Assembly: GCA_003838065.1 (NCBI GenBank)
Contig: QZAC01000184.1
Span: forward strand, 1-41,478
Direction of reading: 5' to 3'
DNA: 41,478 nucleotides
Source of the DNA: Methanocalculus sp. MSAO_Arc2
GTDB lineage: Archaea; Halobacteriota; Methanomicrobia; Methanomicrobiales; Methanocorpusculaceae
In this document: positions 25,093 through 32,598 of the stretch, in pieces
Layout of the letters: every line of letters begins with the position of its first letter
Position numbering within the stretch: the first letter of the stretch is position 1
Translations under genes and position numbers: made by a program
Notes under the pieces: model-generated
The model's input: only the letters and a program-made list of their open reading frames with translations
Databases searched by the model: none
Told to the model about the DNA's origin: nothing

Positions 25093-26006
25093 TGATGTCC
25101 GCACATACCTTTGACCCGACCACCCTGCTGCCGACAACGGTAGTCGGGAGTTTTCCTGCAGTGAAGAAAACAGGGCTTTTTGGACTTGTGGACCCATACC
25201 GCCACGCTGTCCGGTTTGCAGTATCCGAACAGCTCCGTGCGGGAATTGACATCATCTCTGATGGGCAGGTGCGTGAAGGGATGGTCCGGGCATTTACCGG
25301 GAAGCTGCCGGGCATCAGGGACGATACTGTCATCTCCCATGTCGGTGCCGCAGCAATTCCAATCACCGTCTCAGATACACGGTATGCTCTGAAGCAGGCA
25401 AACCAGGTGAAAGGGATTCTCACAGGGCCTTCCTCGCTTGCCCATGCTCTCAGGATACAGACGCCGGAATACCGAAATCGTGAGGAGCTCGTCCTGGATC
25501 TTGCCGGAGCCCTTGCCGCCGAGGGCCGTGCGCTTGCTGAAGCAGGAGTCTGCATCATCCAGATAGACGAGCCGATCCTCTCTACAGGTGCTGCGGACCT
25601 TGAAACCGGCGTTTCCGCCATAACAGCCATTGCAAATGCTGTACCCGTCCCGGTCTGCCTGCATGTCTGTGGCCCCCTTGAAACGATCATTGATTCCCTC
25701 CTCAAACTCCCGATTTCCATCCTCGATATCGAGGCAGCGACGGAGCCGCAGAACCTGGAGATCTTTTCAGATAAGGACCTTGCAGGTAAAATGGTCGGAT
25801 GCGGGTGTGTCGCTTCATCAGACCATGAGGTTGAGTCGGTTGACCTGATCAAAAAGCGGATCGAACAGTGTATCGAAGTCTTCTCGCATGAAACAATTCT
25901 GATCGATCCTGACTGCGGGCTCCGGATGCATACACCAGAAGGTGCATATGCAAAGCTCTCCCGAATGGTTGAGGCAACACAACTGGTCAGAAAAGAGTAC
26001 ACATAG
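25089..26006 (+). CDS. short MetE-type methionine synthase (core-MetE, methylcobalamin-dependent type)
   Basis: A 305-residue protein equivalent to the C-terminal catalytic barrel of cobalamin-independent MetE. It has TTVVGSFPA at the N-terminus, IDIISDGQVREGM, QIDEPILS, LHVCG (zinc His and Cys) and DPDCGLR (zinc Cys). It lacks the N-terminal folate-binding half. In methanogens such core-MetE proteins (MesA-type) take the methyl group from a methyl-corrinoid rather than methyl-folate and make methionine from homocysteine. Its ATG overlaps the stop of aspS (ATGA). Two further in-frame ATGs at 25092 and 25095 are possible starts. Confidence 0.9.
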   Translation: MMMSAHTFDPTTLLPTTVVGSFPAVKKTGLFGLVDPYRHAVRFAVSEQLRAGIDIISDGQVREGMVRAFTGKLPGIRDDTVISHVGAAAIPITVSDTRYALKQANQVKGILTGPSSLAHALRIQTPEYRNREELVLDLAGALAAEGRALAEAGVCIIQIDEPILSTGAADLETGVSAITAIANAVPVPVCLHVCGPLETIIDSLLKLPISILDIEAATEPQNLEIFSDKDLAGKMVGCGCVASSDHEVESVDLIKKRIEQCIEVFSHETILIDPDCGLRMHTPEGAYAKLSRMVEATQLVRKEYT

Positions 26007-26110
26007 TCTGGAATGTACAGAGAATGCGAGATGGTCCAGTGCAATTCTTTATTTGAGATCAGATCCCGGAAATATCATATACTGTTTCTGTCATCATTCT
26101 ATTGCCGATC

Positions 26111-26689
26111 TCATACGACTCTTGAGGTGGTCGAGAGTTCGATTCCATCACCAGTGATGATGAAGGGAATCATCCGTTCCGGAATCCGCATCCCGCGATA
26201 TTTTGCGATCTGAAGAGAACGCTCAATCTGTGACCGATGGATCTCGGATCTGAGATGGAAGACGACATCGGCCTGCCGAAAGATACGTATCTCCTCATAC
26301 AGGGGGTGGAGCCCCTCGTACATCGTGCAGAGAAGACAGCCCCCCTGTGAACGAAACACCTGTGTTGCTATGGTAAGGAGCCAAACGGCCTGGTCAATCC
26401 CCCGGTTCAGAATCACCGTCGAAAGTGAATCGATGATGGCAGAATCTCCCCTGATATCAAATGCAAGATCTTCAATGGAAAGTCCCGCAGCCGGCACCAT
26501 ACCGTCCTGAGCCTCTTCATCAAGGATCAGATGGATACCACCGTTTGCGTCTGCAAACCTTGATGCCAGACTATCTATTCCAGAAAGTGGACTTCCATAG
26601 ACAATAATACGGCTTCCTGCCTGATACCCTCCACCAATGACCAGATCAAGGCTGGGAATACCGCTCGTTTTCAGCTGTCCATGATTCAT
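26111..26689 (-). CDS. RecA-superfamily (KaiC/RadA-like) ATPase-fold protein with degenerate P-loop
   Basis: A 192-residue protein with the KaiC/RadA core order: SGIPSLDLVIGGGYQAGS lead-in, a P-loop position reading GSPLSGID (residues 32-39), a Walker-B-like SAIIDSLSTV, and a C-terminal RYxG-like AKYRGMRIPERMIPF. The lysine and threonine of GxxxxGKT are replaced by Ile38 and Asp39, so normal ATP hydrolysis is unlikely. It may be a regulatory or structural relic. It follows the NAD-kinase-like gene with a few nt between them, GGAGAATC precedes the ATG at 26689, and it is probably the last gene of the trpB2 operon. Confidence 0.75.
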   Translation of the reverse strand: MNHGQLKTSGIPSLDLVIGGGYQAGSRIIVYGSPLSGIDSLASRFADANGGIHLILDEEAQDGMVPAAGLSIEDLAFDIRGDSAIIDSLSTVILNRGIDQAVWLLTIATQVFRSQGGCLLCTMYEGLHPLYEEIRIFRQADVVFHLRSEIHRSQIERSLQIAKYRGMRIPERMIPFIITGDGIELSTTSRVV

Positions 26690-26703
26690 CACGATTCTCC
26701 TTT

Positions 26704-27819
26704 TCAATCCTCACAGCCTGATCTCAATAGTTTTCGCCGCTCTGCAATACCATATCCGCAGATGACGCGAACAGTATCCGGAAATAAGCAGTCAAGCTGG
26801 TGATCACCGGTATCAATATGGAGATCCGGGGTTGTCCGAAGTTTGCTGTTTGTTGCAACCACAATGATTGATTCAAATCCGATCTTCTTAATGGCATCCG
26901 GGGTGATCACCTGGGTGCCACGGCCTAATATGAAGCCCTGGGATCCAATCGGGCTGATAATAAGACGGGGCTCATGATGTGTTGCAAGAAATGAAAGCAG
27001 GGTTTTCTCGTTGAGATCCATGGTATCAACAGATCCTCCGGCATAGGCATCAAACCCAAGAAGCGTTTTTGGAAGCCCCATTTCACGTGCAATTGCCTCA
27101 GTGGTCGATCCAGGCCCAAGTATAAAGGGACGTTCTGATGCAAGAATCAGAGCCATGAACTCTGCGATTTGCCGCCTTTCTTCTTCCTCGTTACCTGCGG
27201 CTGAAGAGGGTTCTTTTGCATGCTGGACATAGCCTGTCTTGAAAGGGGTTTTTGCTATCCCATACAGGCAGGCGGTAAGGCTTCCATGGCGATACGCCTC
27301 TTCATCAATATCAAGGACTTCTGCATCTCTTGTGGGCAGAGAATGAACCTCCCTGATGAGCGTGGCTGCTCTGATCGGATCTGACGCAAAGATCGCAGAG
27401 AACATCTTCACACCCGCCGGAATCCCAAGGACTGGAATGGTCGGTCCAACGGCTCTCAGGACGTCACGGGCTGTCCCGTCACCTCCTGCAAAGACGATGA
27501 GATCTGCTCCAGCCTTTTTGAAGGCCCGGCAGGCAGCGATTGTATCATCGGCAGTTGTTTTCTCGCCACAGGTATACAGAATGGTATACCTGGTAATTCC
27601 ACTTTTCAGAAGAGCTTCCTCGCCCATCTGACCGGATGCAGTCAGAAATTCGATTTGATCTTTTGAAAGAAGAGAAAGTGTTTCTTCTGTCCGAATGCGT
27701 GACCGGGGGATGGCCCCCCGTGCCAGCGCTTCTTCTGAAAGACCATCGGTTCCCTTCAGCCCGACGGTTCCTCCAAGGCCAGCAATCGGGTTGATCAGAA
27801 GCCCTATTTTCGGGATCAC
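26704..27819 (-). CDS. ATP-NAD kinase-family protein
   Basis: A 371-residue protein of the archaeal NAD kinase/AcoX-like family. The N-terminus KIGLLINPIAGLGGTVGLKG is the typical phosphate-loop lead-in (given as one 20-residue motif). FAGGDGTARDVLRAV supplies the GGDGT kinase signature near residue 113. RPFILGPGSTTEAIAREMG and SPIGSQGFILGRGTQ are conserved in this branch. It probably phosphorylates NAD or a related molecule using ATP, though the branch is longer than classical NadK (about 280 residues) and the substrate is not certain. The start overlaps the trpB2 stop by 4 nt. Confidence 0.87.
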   Translation of the reverse strand: MIPKIGLLINPIAGLGGTVGLKGTDGLSEEALARGAIPRSRIRTEETLSLLSKDQIEFLTASGQMGEEALLKSGITRYTILYTCGEKTTADDTIAACRAFKKAGADLIVFAGGDGTARDVLRAVGPTIPVLGIPAGVKMFSAIFASDPIRAATLIREVHSLPTRDAEVLDIDEEAYRHGSLTACLYGIAKTPFKTGYVQHAKEPSSAAGNEEEERRQIAEFMALILASERPFILGPGSTTEAIAREMGLPKTLLGFDAYAGGSVDTMDLNEKTLLSFLATHHEPRLIISPIGSQGFILGRGTQVITPDAIKKIGFESIIVVATNSKLRTTPDLHIDTGDHQLDCLFPDTVRVICGYGIAERRKLLRSGCED

Positions 27820-29174
27820 GCTCTCTTCGGGAGGTTCGCCAGAGACTCTCTGATAAGGTCATCCGGGCATTCATAGTCGATGATCTCACCTGCATGGTAG
27901 GCATCATATGCGGACATATCGAAATGACCATGGCCTGAGTTGTTGAAGAGGATCGTCTTTGCTTCTCCGGTCTGTCTGCATTCAAGTGCCGCATCAATCG
28001 CACACTTGACAGCATGCGCTGCTTCCGGTGCAACAATGATCCCTTCTGTCCGTGCAAAGATCTGGGCAGCTTCAAAAACCTCAGTTTGTACATATGACTT
28101 CGGGGTAATGAGCCCATCATGGACGAGCCGCGAGACGATCGGAGAGTCGCCATGATACCTGAGCCCACCTGCATGAAGTGATGCCGGGACAAAGTCGTGA
28201 CCAAGGGTGTACATCTTCAGCATTGGAGTGAGCCCCGCAACATCGCCAAAGTCATACTCAAAGACCCCGCGGGTCAACGTTGGACATGCAGCAGGCTCAA
28301 CTCCAATGATCTCTGTATCTTTTGCCTTCCCGGTGAGCAGATCGCCTGCAAATGGGAATGATATCCCTGCGAAGTTCGATCCCCCGCCAACACTCCCGAT
28401 AACAACATCAGGGTAGTCATCCACCATTGCGAGCTGTTCACGCGCTTCAAGACCGATGATAGTCTGGTGAAGGCAGACATGGTTTAAGACAGACCCAAGC
28501 GAGTAGTGAGTGTTAGAACTTGTTGCTGCATCCTCAACTGCTTCTGAAATGGCAATCCCGAGACTCCCGGTGGTGTTAGGATCTTTTTCAAGGACTGCAC
28601 GGCCGGATGCGGTCTTTGTGCTCGGGCTCGGGATGCATTCAGCCCCCCAGACCTGCATCATGGATTTTCTGTATGGTTTATGAGCATAGCTTGACCTGAC
28701 CATATAGACAGTACATTCAAGGCCAAAGAGACAGGTGGCAAAAGCAAGCGCTGAACCCCATTGGCCGGCACCGGTCTCGGTTGCAATACGCTCAGTCCCC
28801 TCTTTCATGTTATAGTAGGCCTGTGGGACCGCAGTATTTGGCTTATGGCTTCCGGCAGGACTGACCCCTTCGTACTTGTAATAGATTTTTGCCGGGGTCT
28901 TGAGGTACTGTTCAAGCCTGTGGGCACGGTACAGGGGAGAAGGCCTCCAGAGCTTGAGTATTTCCCTGACCTCATCTGGTATTGGGATCTCTTTCTTCTG
29001 GCTTACCTCCTGTTCGATCAGCCCCATCGGAAAGATTGGTGCAAGATCATCAGGTGACACAGGCTGTCCGGTCGCAGGGTGGAGCGGCGGATCAAGAGGA
29101 GATGAGAGATCGGCCTGGATATTGTACCAGGTCTTTGGTATACTCTCATCATCGAGATTGATTTTGGTCTGCAT
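27816..29174 (-). CDS. trpB: tryptophan synthase beta chain, TrpB2 type
   Basis: A 452-residue PLP enzyme that condenses indole (and perhaps serine phosphate) to tryptophan. The PLP lysine is Lys111 in GSHKPNTAVPQ. ETGAGQWGSA, SVGGGSNFAG and NNSGHGHFD are the other active-site motifs. The N-terminal 60-70 residue extension and RPSPLYRAHRLE are hallmarks of the TrpB2 branch, often present without an adjacent trpA, as here. ATG 29174 is preferred because AGGAG lies 10-11 nt upstream; the frame stays open to 29216. The promoter holds two TGTACA palindromes, known TRP-box sequences. It heads an operon with the NAD-kinase-like and RecA-like genes. Confidence 0.93.
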   Translation of the reverse strand: MQTKINLDDESIPKTWYNIQADLSSPLDPPLHPATGQPVSPDDLAPIFPMGLIEQEVSQKKEIPIPDEVREILKLWRPSPLYRAHRLEQYLKTPAKIYYKYEGVSPAGSHKPNTAVPQAYYNMKEGTERIATETGAGQWGSALAFATCLFGLECTVYMVRSSYAHKPYRKSMMQVWGAECIPSPSTKTASGRAVLEKDPNTTGSLGIAISEAVEDAATSSNTHYSLGSVLNHVCLHQTIIGLEAREQLAMVDDYPDVVIGSVGGGSNFAGISFPFAGDLLTGKAKDTEIIGVEPAACPTLTRGVFEYDFGDVAGLTPMLKMYTLGHDFVPASLHAGGLRYHGDSPIVSRLVHDGLITPKSYVQTEVFEAAQIFARTEGIIVAPEAAHAVKCAIDAALECRQTGEAKTILFNNSGHGHFDMSAYDAYHAGEIIDYECPDDLIRESLANLPKRA

Positions 29175-29184
29175 AATGTACATT
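29175..29184 (-). promoter_or_regulatory. putative TRP box 1 (AATGTACATT)
   Basis: A perfect 10-bp palindrome containing TGTACA, directly before the trpB2 start codon and overlapping the region between ribosome site and ATG. TGTACA is the established binding motif of the archaeal tryptophan repressor TrpY. The identical copy lies 40 bp upstream. Confidence 0.6.
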
Positions 29185-29214
29185 CTCCTTACTGAATGCC
29201 AAACTATGTTGTGC

Positions 29215-29224
29215 AATGTACATT
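29215..29224 (-). promoter_or_regulatory. putative TRP box 2 (AATGTACATT)
   Basis: Second exact copy of the palindrome, immediately downstream of the trpB2 TATA box and upstream of the predicted transcription start near 29206. A protein bound here would block RNA polymerase or TFB. Confidence 0.62.
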
Positions 29225-29239
29225 ATTATACTTATACCA
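29225..29239 (-). promoter_or_regulatory. TATA box of trpB2
   Basis: Minus-strand TGGTATAAGTATAAT lies about 58 nt upstream of the trpB2 start, abutting TRP box 2. The predicted transcript has a leader of about 30 nt that contains TRP box 1. Confidence 0.55.
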
Positions 29240-29303
29240 TATAAAGGAACTCCATATGGATCAGAAAGAAATACTTATTTATGAATATGTATACTTACAC
29301 ATC

Positions 29304-29666
29304 ATGAAATACTCTGTTTTCATACTGCTCGTTGCACTTCTTGCATCAGGTGTGGCCGTTTCCGGCTGTCTCAATGGCGAAGAAGTGCTTTATGACACCA
29401 CCGTCACTATTGATGACGGACGGCAGATGGCCTATGACCTTGCTCCCGGCACCTACTGGATCTACATTGTTTCTGATGAGAAGCTTGATATTACGTTTGA
29501 TACTGCCTCAACGTATGACCAGAAGGGCATCACTGTATATGATCGTGTGATCACCCTTGGGAGTACCGCACGGATGAACGTGGAAAACCCCTCACTCCTT
29601 GGCCTTGGACTTGGCAAAACGGCTAATGTCACAATAAAAGTCGTGAAGAATCCCTCAGACAGGTAA
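29304..29666 (+). CDS. small exported lipoprotein
   Basis: A 120-residue protein with a signal peptide and lipobox-like AVSGC (cysteine near residue 20), followed by a beta-rich domain (YDTTVTIDDGRQMAYDL, TYWIYIVSDEKLDITF, TANVTIKVV). This size and layout are common among exported methanogen proteins of unknown function. ATG 29304 was chosen because it gives the signal peptide. Upstream in-frame starts to 29196 would fuse unrelated sequence overlapping the trpB2 promoter. An AT-rich box near 29271-29285 suggests a leaderless mRNA. Confidence 0.75.
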   Translation: MKYSVFILLVALLASGVAVSGCLNGEEVLYDTTVTIDDGRQMAYDLAPGTYWIYIVSDEKLDITFDTASTYDQKGITVYDRVITLGSTARMNVENPSLLGLGLGKTANVTIKVVKNPSDR

Positions 29667-29689
29667 GAAAGAGTATACAATCTCAAATC

Positions 29690-29714
29690 CATTTTTCCAA
29701 TAACCTGGAAAATG
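29690..29714. repeat. hairpin after the lipoprotein gene
   Basis: CATTTTTCCA (29690-29699) and TGGAAAATG (29706-29714) pair with one bulged T and a loop of ATAACC. It lies 24 nt after the stop codon and may help terminate or stabilise the transcript. Confidence 0.4.
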
Positions 29715-29715
29715 C

Positions 29716-29734
29716 CCCCATTGCGGAAATAATG
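29716..29734 (+). repeat. 19-bp intergenic repeat, copy 2
   Basis: CCCCATTGCGGAAATAATG, matching the copy at 13734-13752 with one difference. It abuts the hairpin at 29690-29714. Confidence 0.45.
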
Positions 29735-29841
29735 CTGATTTTGACCATTTTTGATCCGCGGGCCTCATGTCCGCATGTCATATAATGATCGAAACAGAAA
29801 CTGTTTGATGCACATTGATTAATGGACATCAGGCAGTTCGA

Positions 29842-29856
29842 TAAAATTAAATATCT
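29842..29856 (+). promoter_or_regulatory. TATA-like promoter of the cassette 2/SPFH operon (probably leaderless)
   Basis: GATAAAATTAAATATC lies about 28 nt before ATG 29877, with no ribosome site before that ATG. It resembles the cassette 1 promoter in sequence and spacing, so both cassettes may respond to the same initiation control. Confidence 0.5.
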
Positions 29857-29876
29857 CTAGTCTTATTCATCATTAT

Positions 29877-30620
29877 ATGTCGGCTTTCCAATGCCCAAAA
29901 TGCGGCGCACCAATGAGTGTAGACTCCGGCATACATTTTTCTAAGTGCGCATATTGTGACTCCACGGTTTTTGTTGATCGTGCAGGCGTGATGTTCTATT
30001 ATGCCCTGCCGTTCACCATTGACGAAGACAAAGCCAGAGCCATATTCAGGCGCTGGACTGCAGGGCCATTGATGGCCAAGGAGCTTGAGAAAGGAGCAGA
30101 AATTGTTTCATTTGACAAGATATATTTCCCGGTTTACCAGTTTAAACGGGATGTGGATGGACGGGAGAAGGTTGAAATCCGTCCGGCAAAGGGGACCACA
30201 CTGGCAGGCATGCAGGAGCTGAAGATTCCCCCGGGGGATATTACACTCTATGATGCGTCATTTAATACCGGTGATGCACGGGTCGAGGATGTCGAGATCA
30301 ATATGGATGCGTATCTGGAGGATCTACCGGGGACCGGTAAGGAACAGGCACTCATCTACTTCCCGATCTATCAGATCACATACCGGTTCAATAACGAAGA
30401 GTATACAGCAGTCCTTGACGGATCCGGAGGCGCAGTCTATACCTCGACATTTCCGACACGCTCTTCGTTTCCCTATGCAATGGTGGCAGGAGTCGGGTTT
30501 GGTATCGCCTTTGTAGGGGCACTCCTTGGAGGGATGGTTGATGCTATTTTCTTCATTCTTGTGCTCATCGGATTAGGTGTATCAATATTCCTTGGCCATC
30601 GTGTCACAAAGGAGGCCTGA
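29877..30620 (+). CDS. cassette 2 protein A: zinc-ribbon membrane protein
   Basis: A 247-residue paralog of the protein at 19030-19794, roughly half identical by eye. It has an N-terminal ribbon (CPKCGAP then CAYC), GVMFYY, the IRPAKGT segment, two motifs YFPVYQF and YFPIYQITYRF...AVLDGSGGAV, and two C-terminal transmembrane helices (about 200-240). It is the first gene of a six-gene unit that ends in an SPFH-domain protein. TGA at 30618-30620 precedes the next start by 4 nt. Function unknown; probably a membrane-bound partner of the other zinc-ribbon proteins. Confidence 0.82.
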   Translation: MSAFQCPKCGAPMSVDSGIHFSKCAYCDSTVFVDRAGVMFYYALPFTIDEDKARAIFRRWTAGPLMAKELEKGAEIVSFDKIYFPVYQFKRDVDGREKVEIRPAKGTTLAGMQELKIPPGDITLYDASFNTGDARVEDVEINMDAYLEDLPGTGKEQALIYFPIYQITYRFNNEEYTAVLDGSGGAVYTSTFPTRSSFPYAMVAGVGFGIAFVGALLGGMVDAIFFILVLIGLGVSIFLGHRVTKEA

Positions 30621-30624
30621 ATAT

Positions 30625-31638
30625 ATGGCCGGAAGAATAGTTTTTGGCATGAACTGCCCCAGTTGCGGAGGCAGAATTGATATCGAAGAGGGCGAGCAGC
30701 TTGCACTCTGTCCATTCTGTGAAGCCGCACATTCACTCGTCGTTGATAAGGGTGTTGGTAAGATCAGGCTGAAAAATCAGCTTGATTCTGAGAGGGCAGA
30801 GTCCGCGGTTCGAACATGGCTTGGAAAGGGACTGAAGGCACGAGACCTGAAGACCACAGCCAGAATCACTGAGGTTTCCGCGATATATCTTCCTTTCTGG
30901 AGGCTGGTGGGACGCGGAAGGGCAATTGCCTGCGGGTATACCGAACGTCAGGAAACCGACAGCAAAGGAAATACACAGACCTATACTGAATATCAGGAGG
31001 AGATAGTCGACAAAGATTATATTTGGACTGAGATTGCCTGTGACAGCGGTGATATCGGGGTCAATACCCTCCGGAATACCGAAGGTGAAGCAGCACCGAT
31101 GGAAGAAGGGGAGGTCCCGACATTTGAACCGACGAGTTCCCGGGATGATGCCAATGACAGGGCTAAAGAAGGGATCCGGAACCTGGCACTCCAGGAAGCT
31201 TCATCAGGTATTCAGAACGTTACGTTTTCCAGATCCTTTGTTGCTCCAAAGGCCTTTGAGCTGATCTACTATCCCTTCTGGATCGTCAGGTTCCGATACA
31301 AGGAGCGAGGCTACTTTGCAATCGTCGATGGAGTCACCGGCACAATCCTCTCCGGCAGGGCACCGGGAGATCCTCTCTACCAGACGCTCATCATCGGGTT
31401 TGGTTCTGCTGTTTCTGGAAGCCTGACCGGATATGGAGTCTCGATGCTCGCTGCAGAAGAGGGTCTTGGCTTCCTGCTGATCATCGTCGGTCTTGTCATG
31501 ATCGCAGCGGCATACTACAAATTCCGGTATGGATCCGAGATTGTTGAGGGCGACCGGCCCGGGCCCTCAGGTGTTGATATGTCAAAACTTAAGGGTTCAG
31601 TCAAGGTTGGAAAACCTAGAATCCGGATTGGACGGTGA
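30625..31638 (+). CDS. cassette 2 protein B: zinc-ribbon membrane protein
   Basis: A 337-residue paralog of the protein at 19796-20782. It has an N-terminal ribbon (CPSCGG then CPFC), LPFWRLVGRGRAIACGY, a short glutamine/threonine-rich insert (GNTQTYTEYQEE) that cassette 1 lacks, YPFWIVRFRYKERGYFA with VDGVTG, and two transmembrane helices before a cytoplasmic tail. AAGGAGG at 30609-30615 is the ribosome site for ATG 30625. The open frame extends back to 30577 inside protein A, which is a shadow. Function unknown. Confidence 0.82.
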   Translation: MAGRIVFGMNCPSCGGRIDIEEGEQLALCPFCEAAHSLVVDKGVGKIRLKNQLDSERAESAVRTWLGKGLKARDLKTTARITEVSAIYLPFWRLVGRGRAIACGYTERQETDSKGNTQTYTEYQEEIVDKDYIWTEIACDSGDIGVNTLRNTEGEAAPMEEGEVPTFEPTSSRDDANDRAKEGIRNLALQEASSGIQNVTFSRSFVAPKAFELIYYPFWIVRFRYKERGYFAIVDGVTGTILSGRAPGDPLYQTLIIGFGSAVSGSLTGYGVSMLAAEEGLGFLLIIVGLVMIAAAYYKFRYGSEIVEGDRPGPSGVDMSKLKGSVKVGKPRIRIGR

Positions 31639-31642
31639 TCAT

Positions 31643-32233
31643 ATGCTGAGACTAAAATCATTATCCTGTACATCGTGCGGAGCTCCAATATCTGCCAAAA
31701 AACGTGACCTCGTGCTATCCTGCCCGAAATGTGACAATATGATGGAGTTTGAATCCGGGAGTCTTGATGATGTGCGTACACGCATCGCGCGATTTGGTGT
31801 TGAGAAAGGTGGTGAGAAGATCTACATCCCCTTCTGGGTGGTTGATGCCGACCTCAATGTCACTGATAAAAAAGTCGTGGGGGGACGAATTGGACGATTT
31901 ATCAAAGGACAGAAACATTTTGAAGGGAAGATGAAATTCTGGATCTGTGCATCCCTTCACCTTGATATGAACCAGACCAGAGAATGGAATATGGCATATA
32001 CACTTAATAATCCATCTTTTGAAGAAAAGAACAGATTTGAAGGTGTCGATCGGATACCGGTGACTATGAACAGAGAGGGTGCAAGGCATGCTGCAGAATT
32101 TCTCTTCCTCCGCCATGAAGTCGAGATCTCTGGCACACTCCAGTCATTGACCTATGATTTCAAGGTATTTGATCAGGAAATTGTTTATTTGCCATTCTAC
32201 AAAAGTACTAATAAATATATTAGCGGACTGTAA
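31643..32233 (+). CDS. cassette 2 protein C: soluble zinc-ribbon protein
   Basis: A 196-residue paralog of the protein at 20792-21376: ribbon CTSCGAP then CPKC, YIPFWVVDADLNV, GGRIGRFIKGQKHFEG, AAEFLFLRHEVEISGTLQSL and YLPFYK. GGTGATC immediately upstream and homology fix the start at 31643; the frame back to 31529 overlaps protein B and is not conserved. No transmembrane helix. It is followed after 14 nt by a small membrane protein, so it belongs to the same operon as the SPFH protein. Confidence 0.82.
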   Translation: MLRLKSLSCTSCGAPISAKKRDLVLSCPKCDNMMEFESGSLDDVRTRIARFGVEKGGEKIYIPFWVVDADLNVTDKKVVGGRIGRFIKGQKHFEGKMKFWICASLHLDMNQTREWNMAYTLNNPSFEEKNRFEGVDRIPVTMNREGARHAAEFLFLRHEVEISGTLQSLTYDFKVFDQEIVYLPFYKSTNKYISGL

Positions 32234-32247
32234 AGGAGCTGATCACC

Positions 32248-32583
32248 ATGACACAAAAAGATAAACGGTTCCAGCTGGGCTGGGCAGCAGTTGCCCTGAT
32301 GCTGGGTATTGCACTGCTTGTTAACTACTTTAGTGAAGGGGATTTGCACATCGTAACAACGGTGTTCTTCGTTGGTCTTGGCCTGATCCTCGCCGGGCTT
32401 GGGCTGGGGATTGGAAAACAGAACAAACACCTCCTTGGATTTTCCGGCATCCTTGGCCTCATCGGCGTCCTGGCGCTGATCACCCGCCCGGCAGGGCCAA
32501 CGGTTGATATCGGTCTGCTCCTTGGAGGGATACTTGCAGGAGCGGCACTTGCTTTCATGGTCTACACCTTTGCGAAAAAATAA
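32248..32583 (+). CDS. small four-helix membrane protein of the SPFH operon
   Basis: A 111-residue protein with four hydrophobic helices (about 10-25, 37-55, 60-78, 84-108) and no other motif. Its start is preceded by AGGAGCTGATCACC, almost a full complement to the 16S rRNA 3' end, one of the strongest ribosome sites in the window, which predicts high expression. It sits between cassette 2 and the helical and SPFH genes, so it may anchor or sense at the membrane. No family recognised. Confidence 0.78.
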   Translation: MTQKDKRFQLGWAAVALMLGIALLVNYFSEGDLHIVTTVFFVGLGLILAGLGLGIGKQNKHLLGFSGILGLIGVLALITRPAGPTVDIGLLLGGILAGAALAFMVYTFAKK

Positions 32584-32598
32584 TTATTGGAGACATAA

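Noticed and set aside
26120..26150. tRNA-like T-loop sequence GTTCGATTCC
   Set aside because: The flanks do not pair into a T-stem, there is no acceptor or anticodon arm, and it lies in the C-terminal codons of the RecA-like gene.
31529..31642. N-terminal extension of cassette 2 protein C
   Set aside because: It overlaps the end of protein B in another frame, is absent from the cassette 1 paralog, and a ribosome site lies just before ATG 31643.
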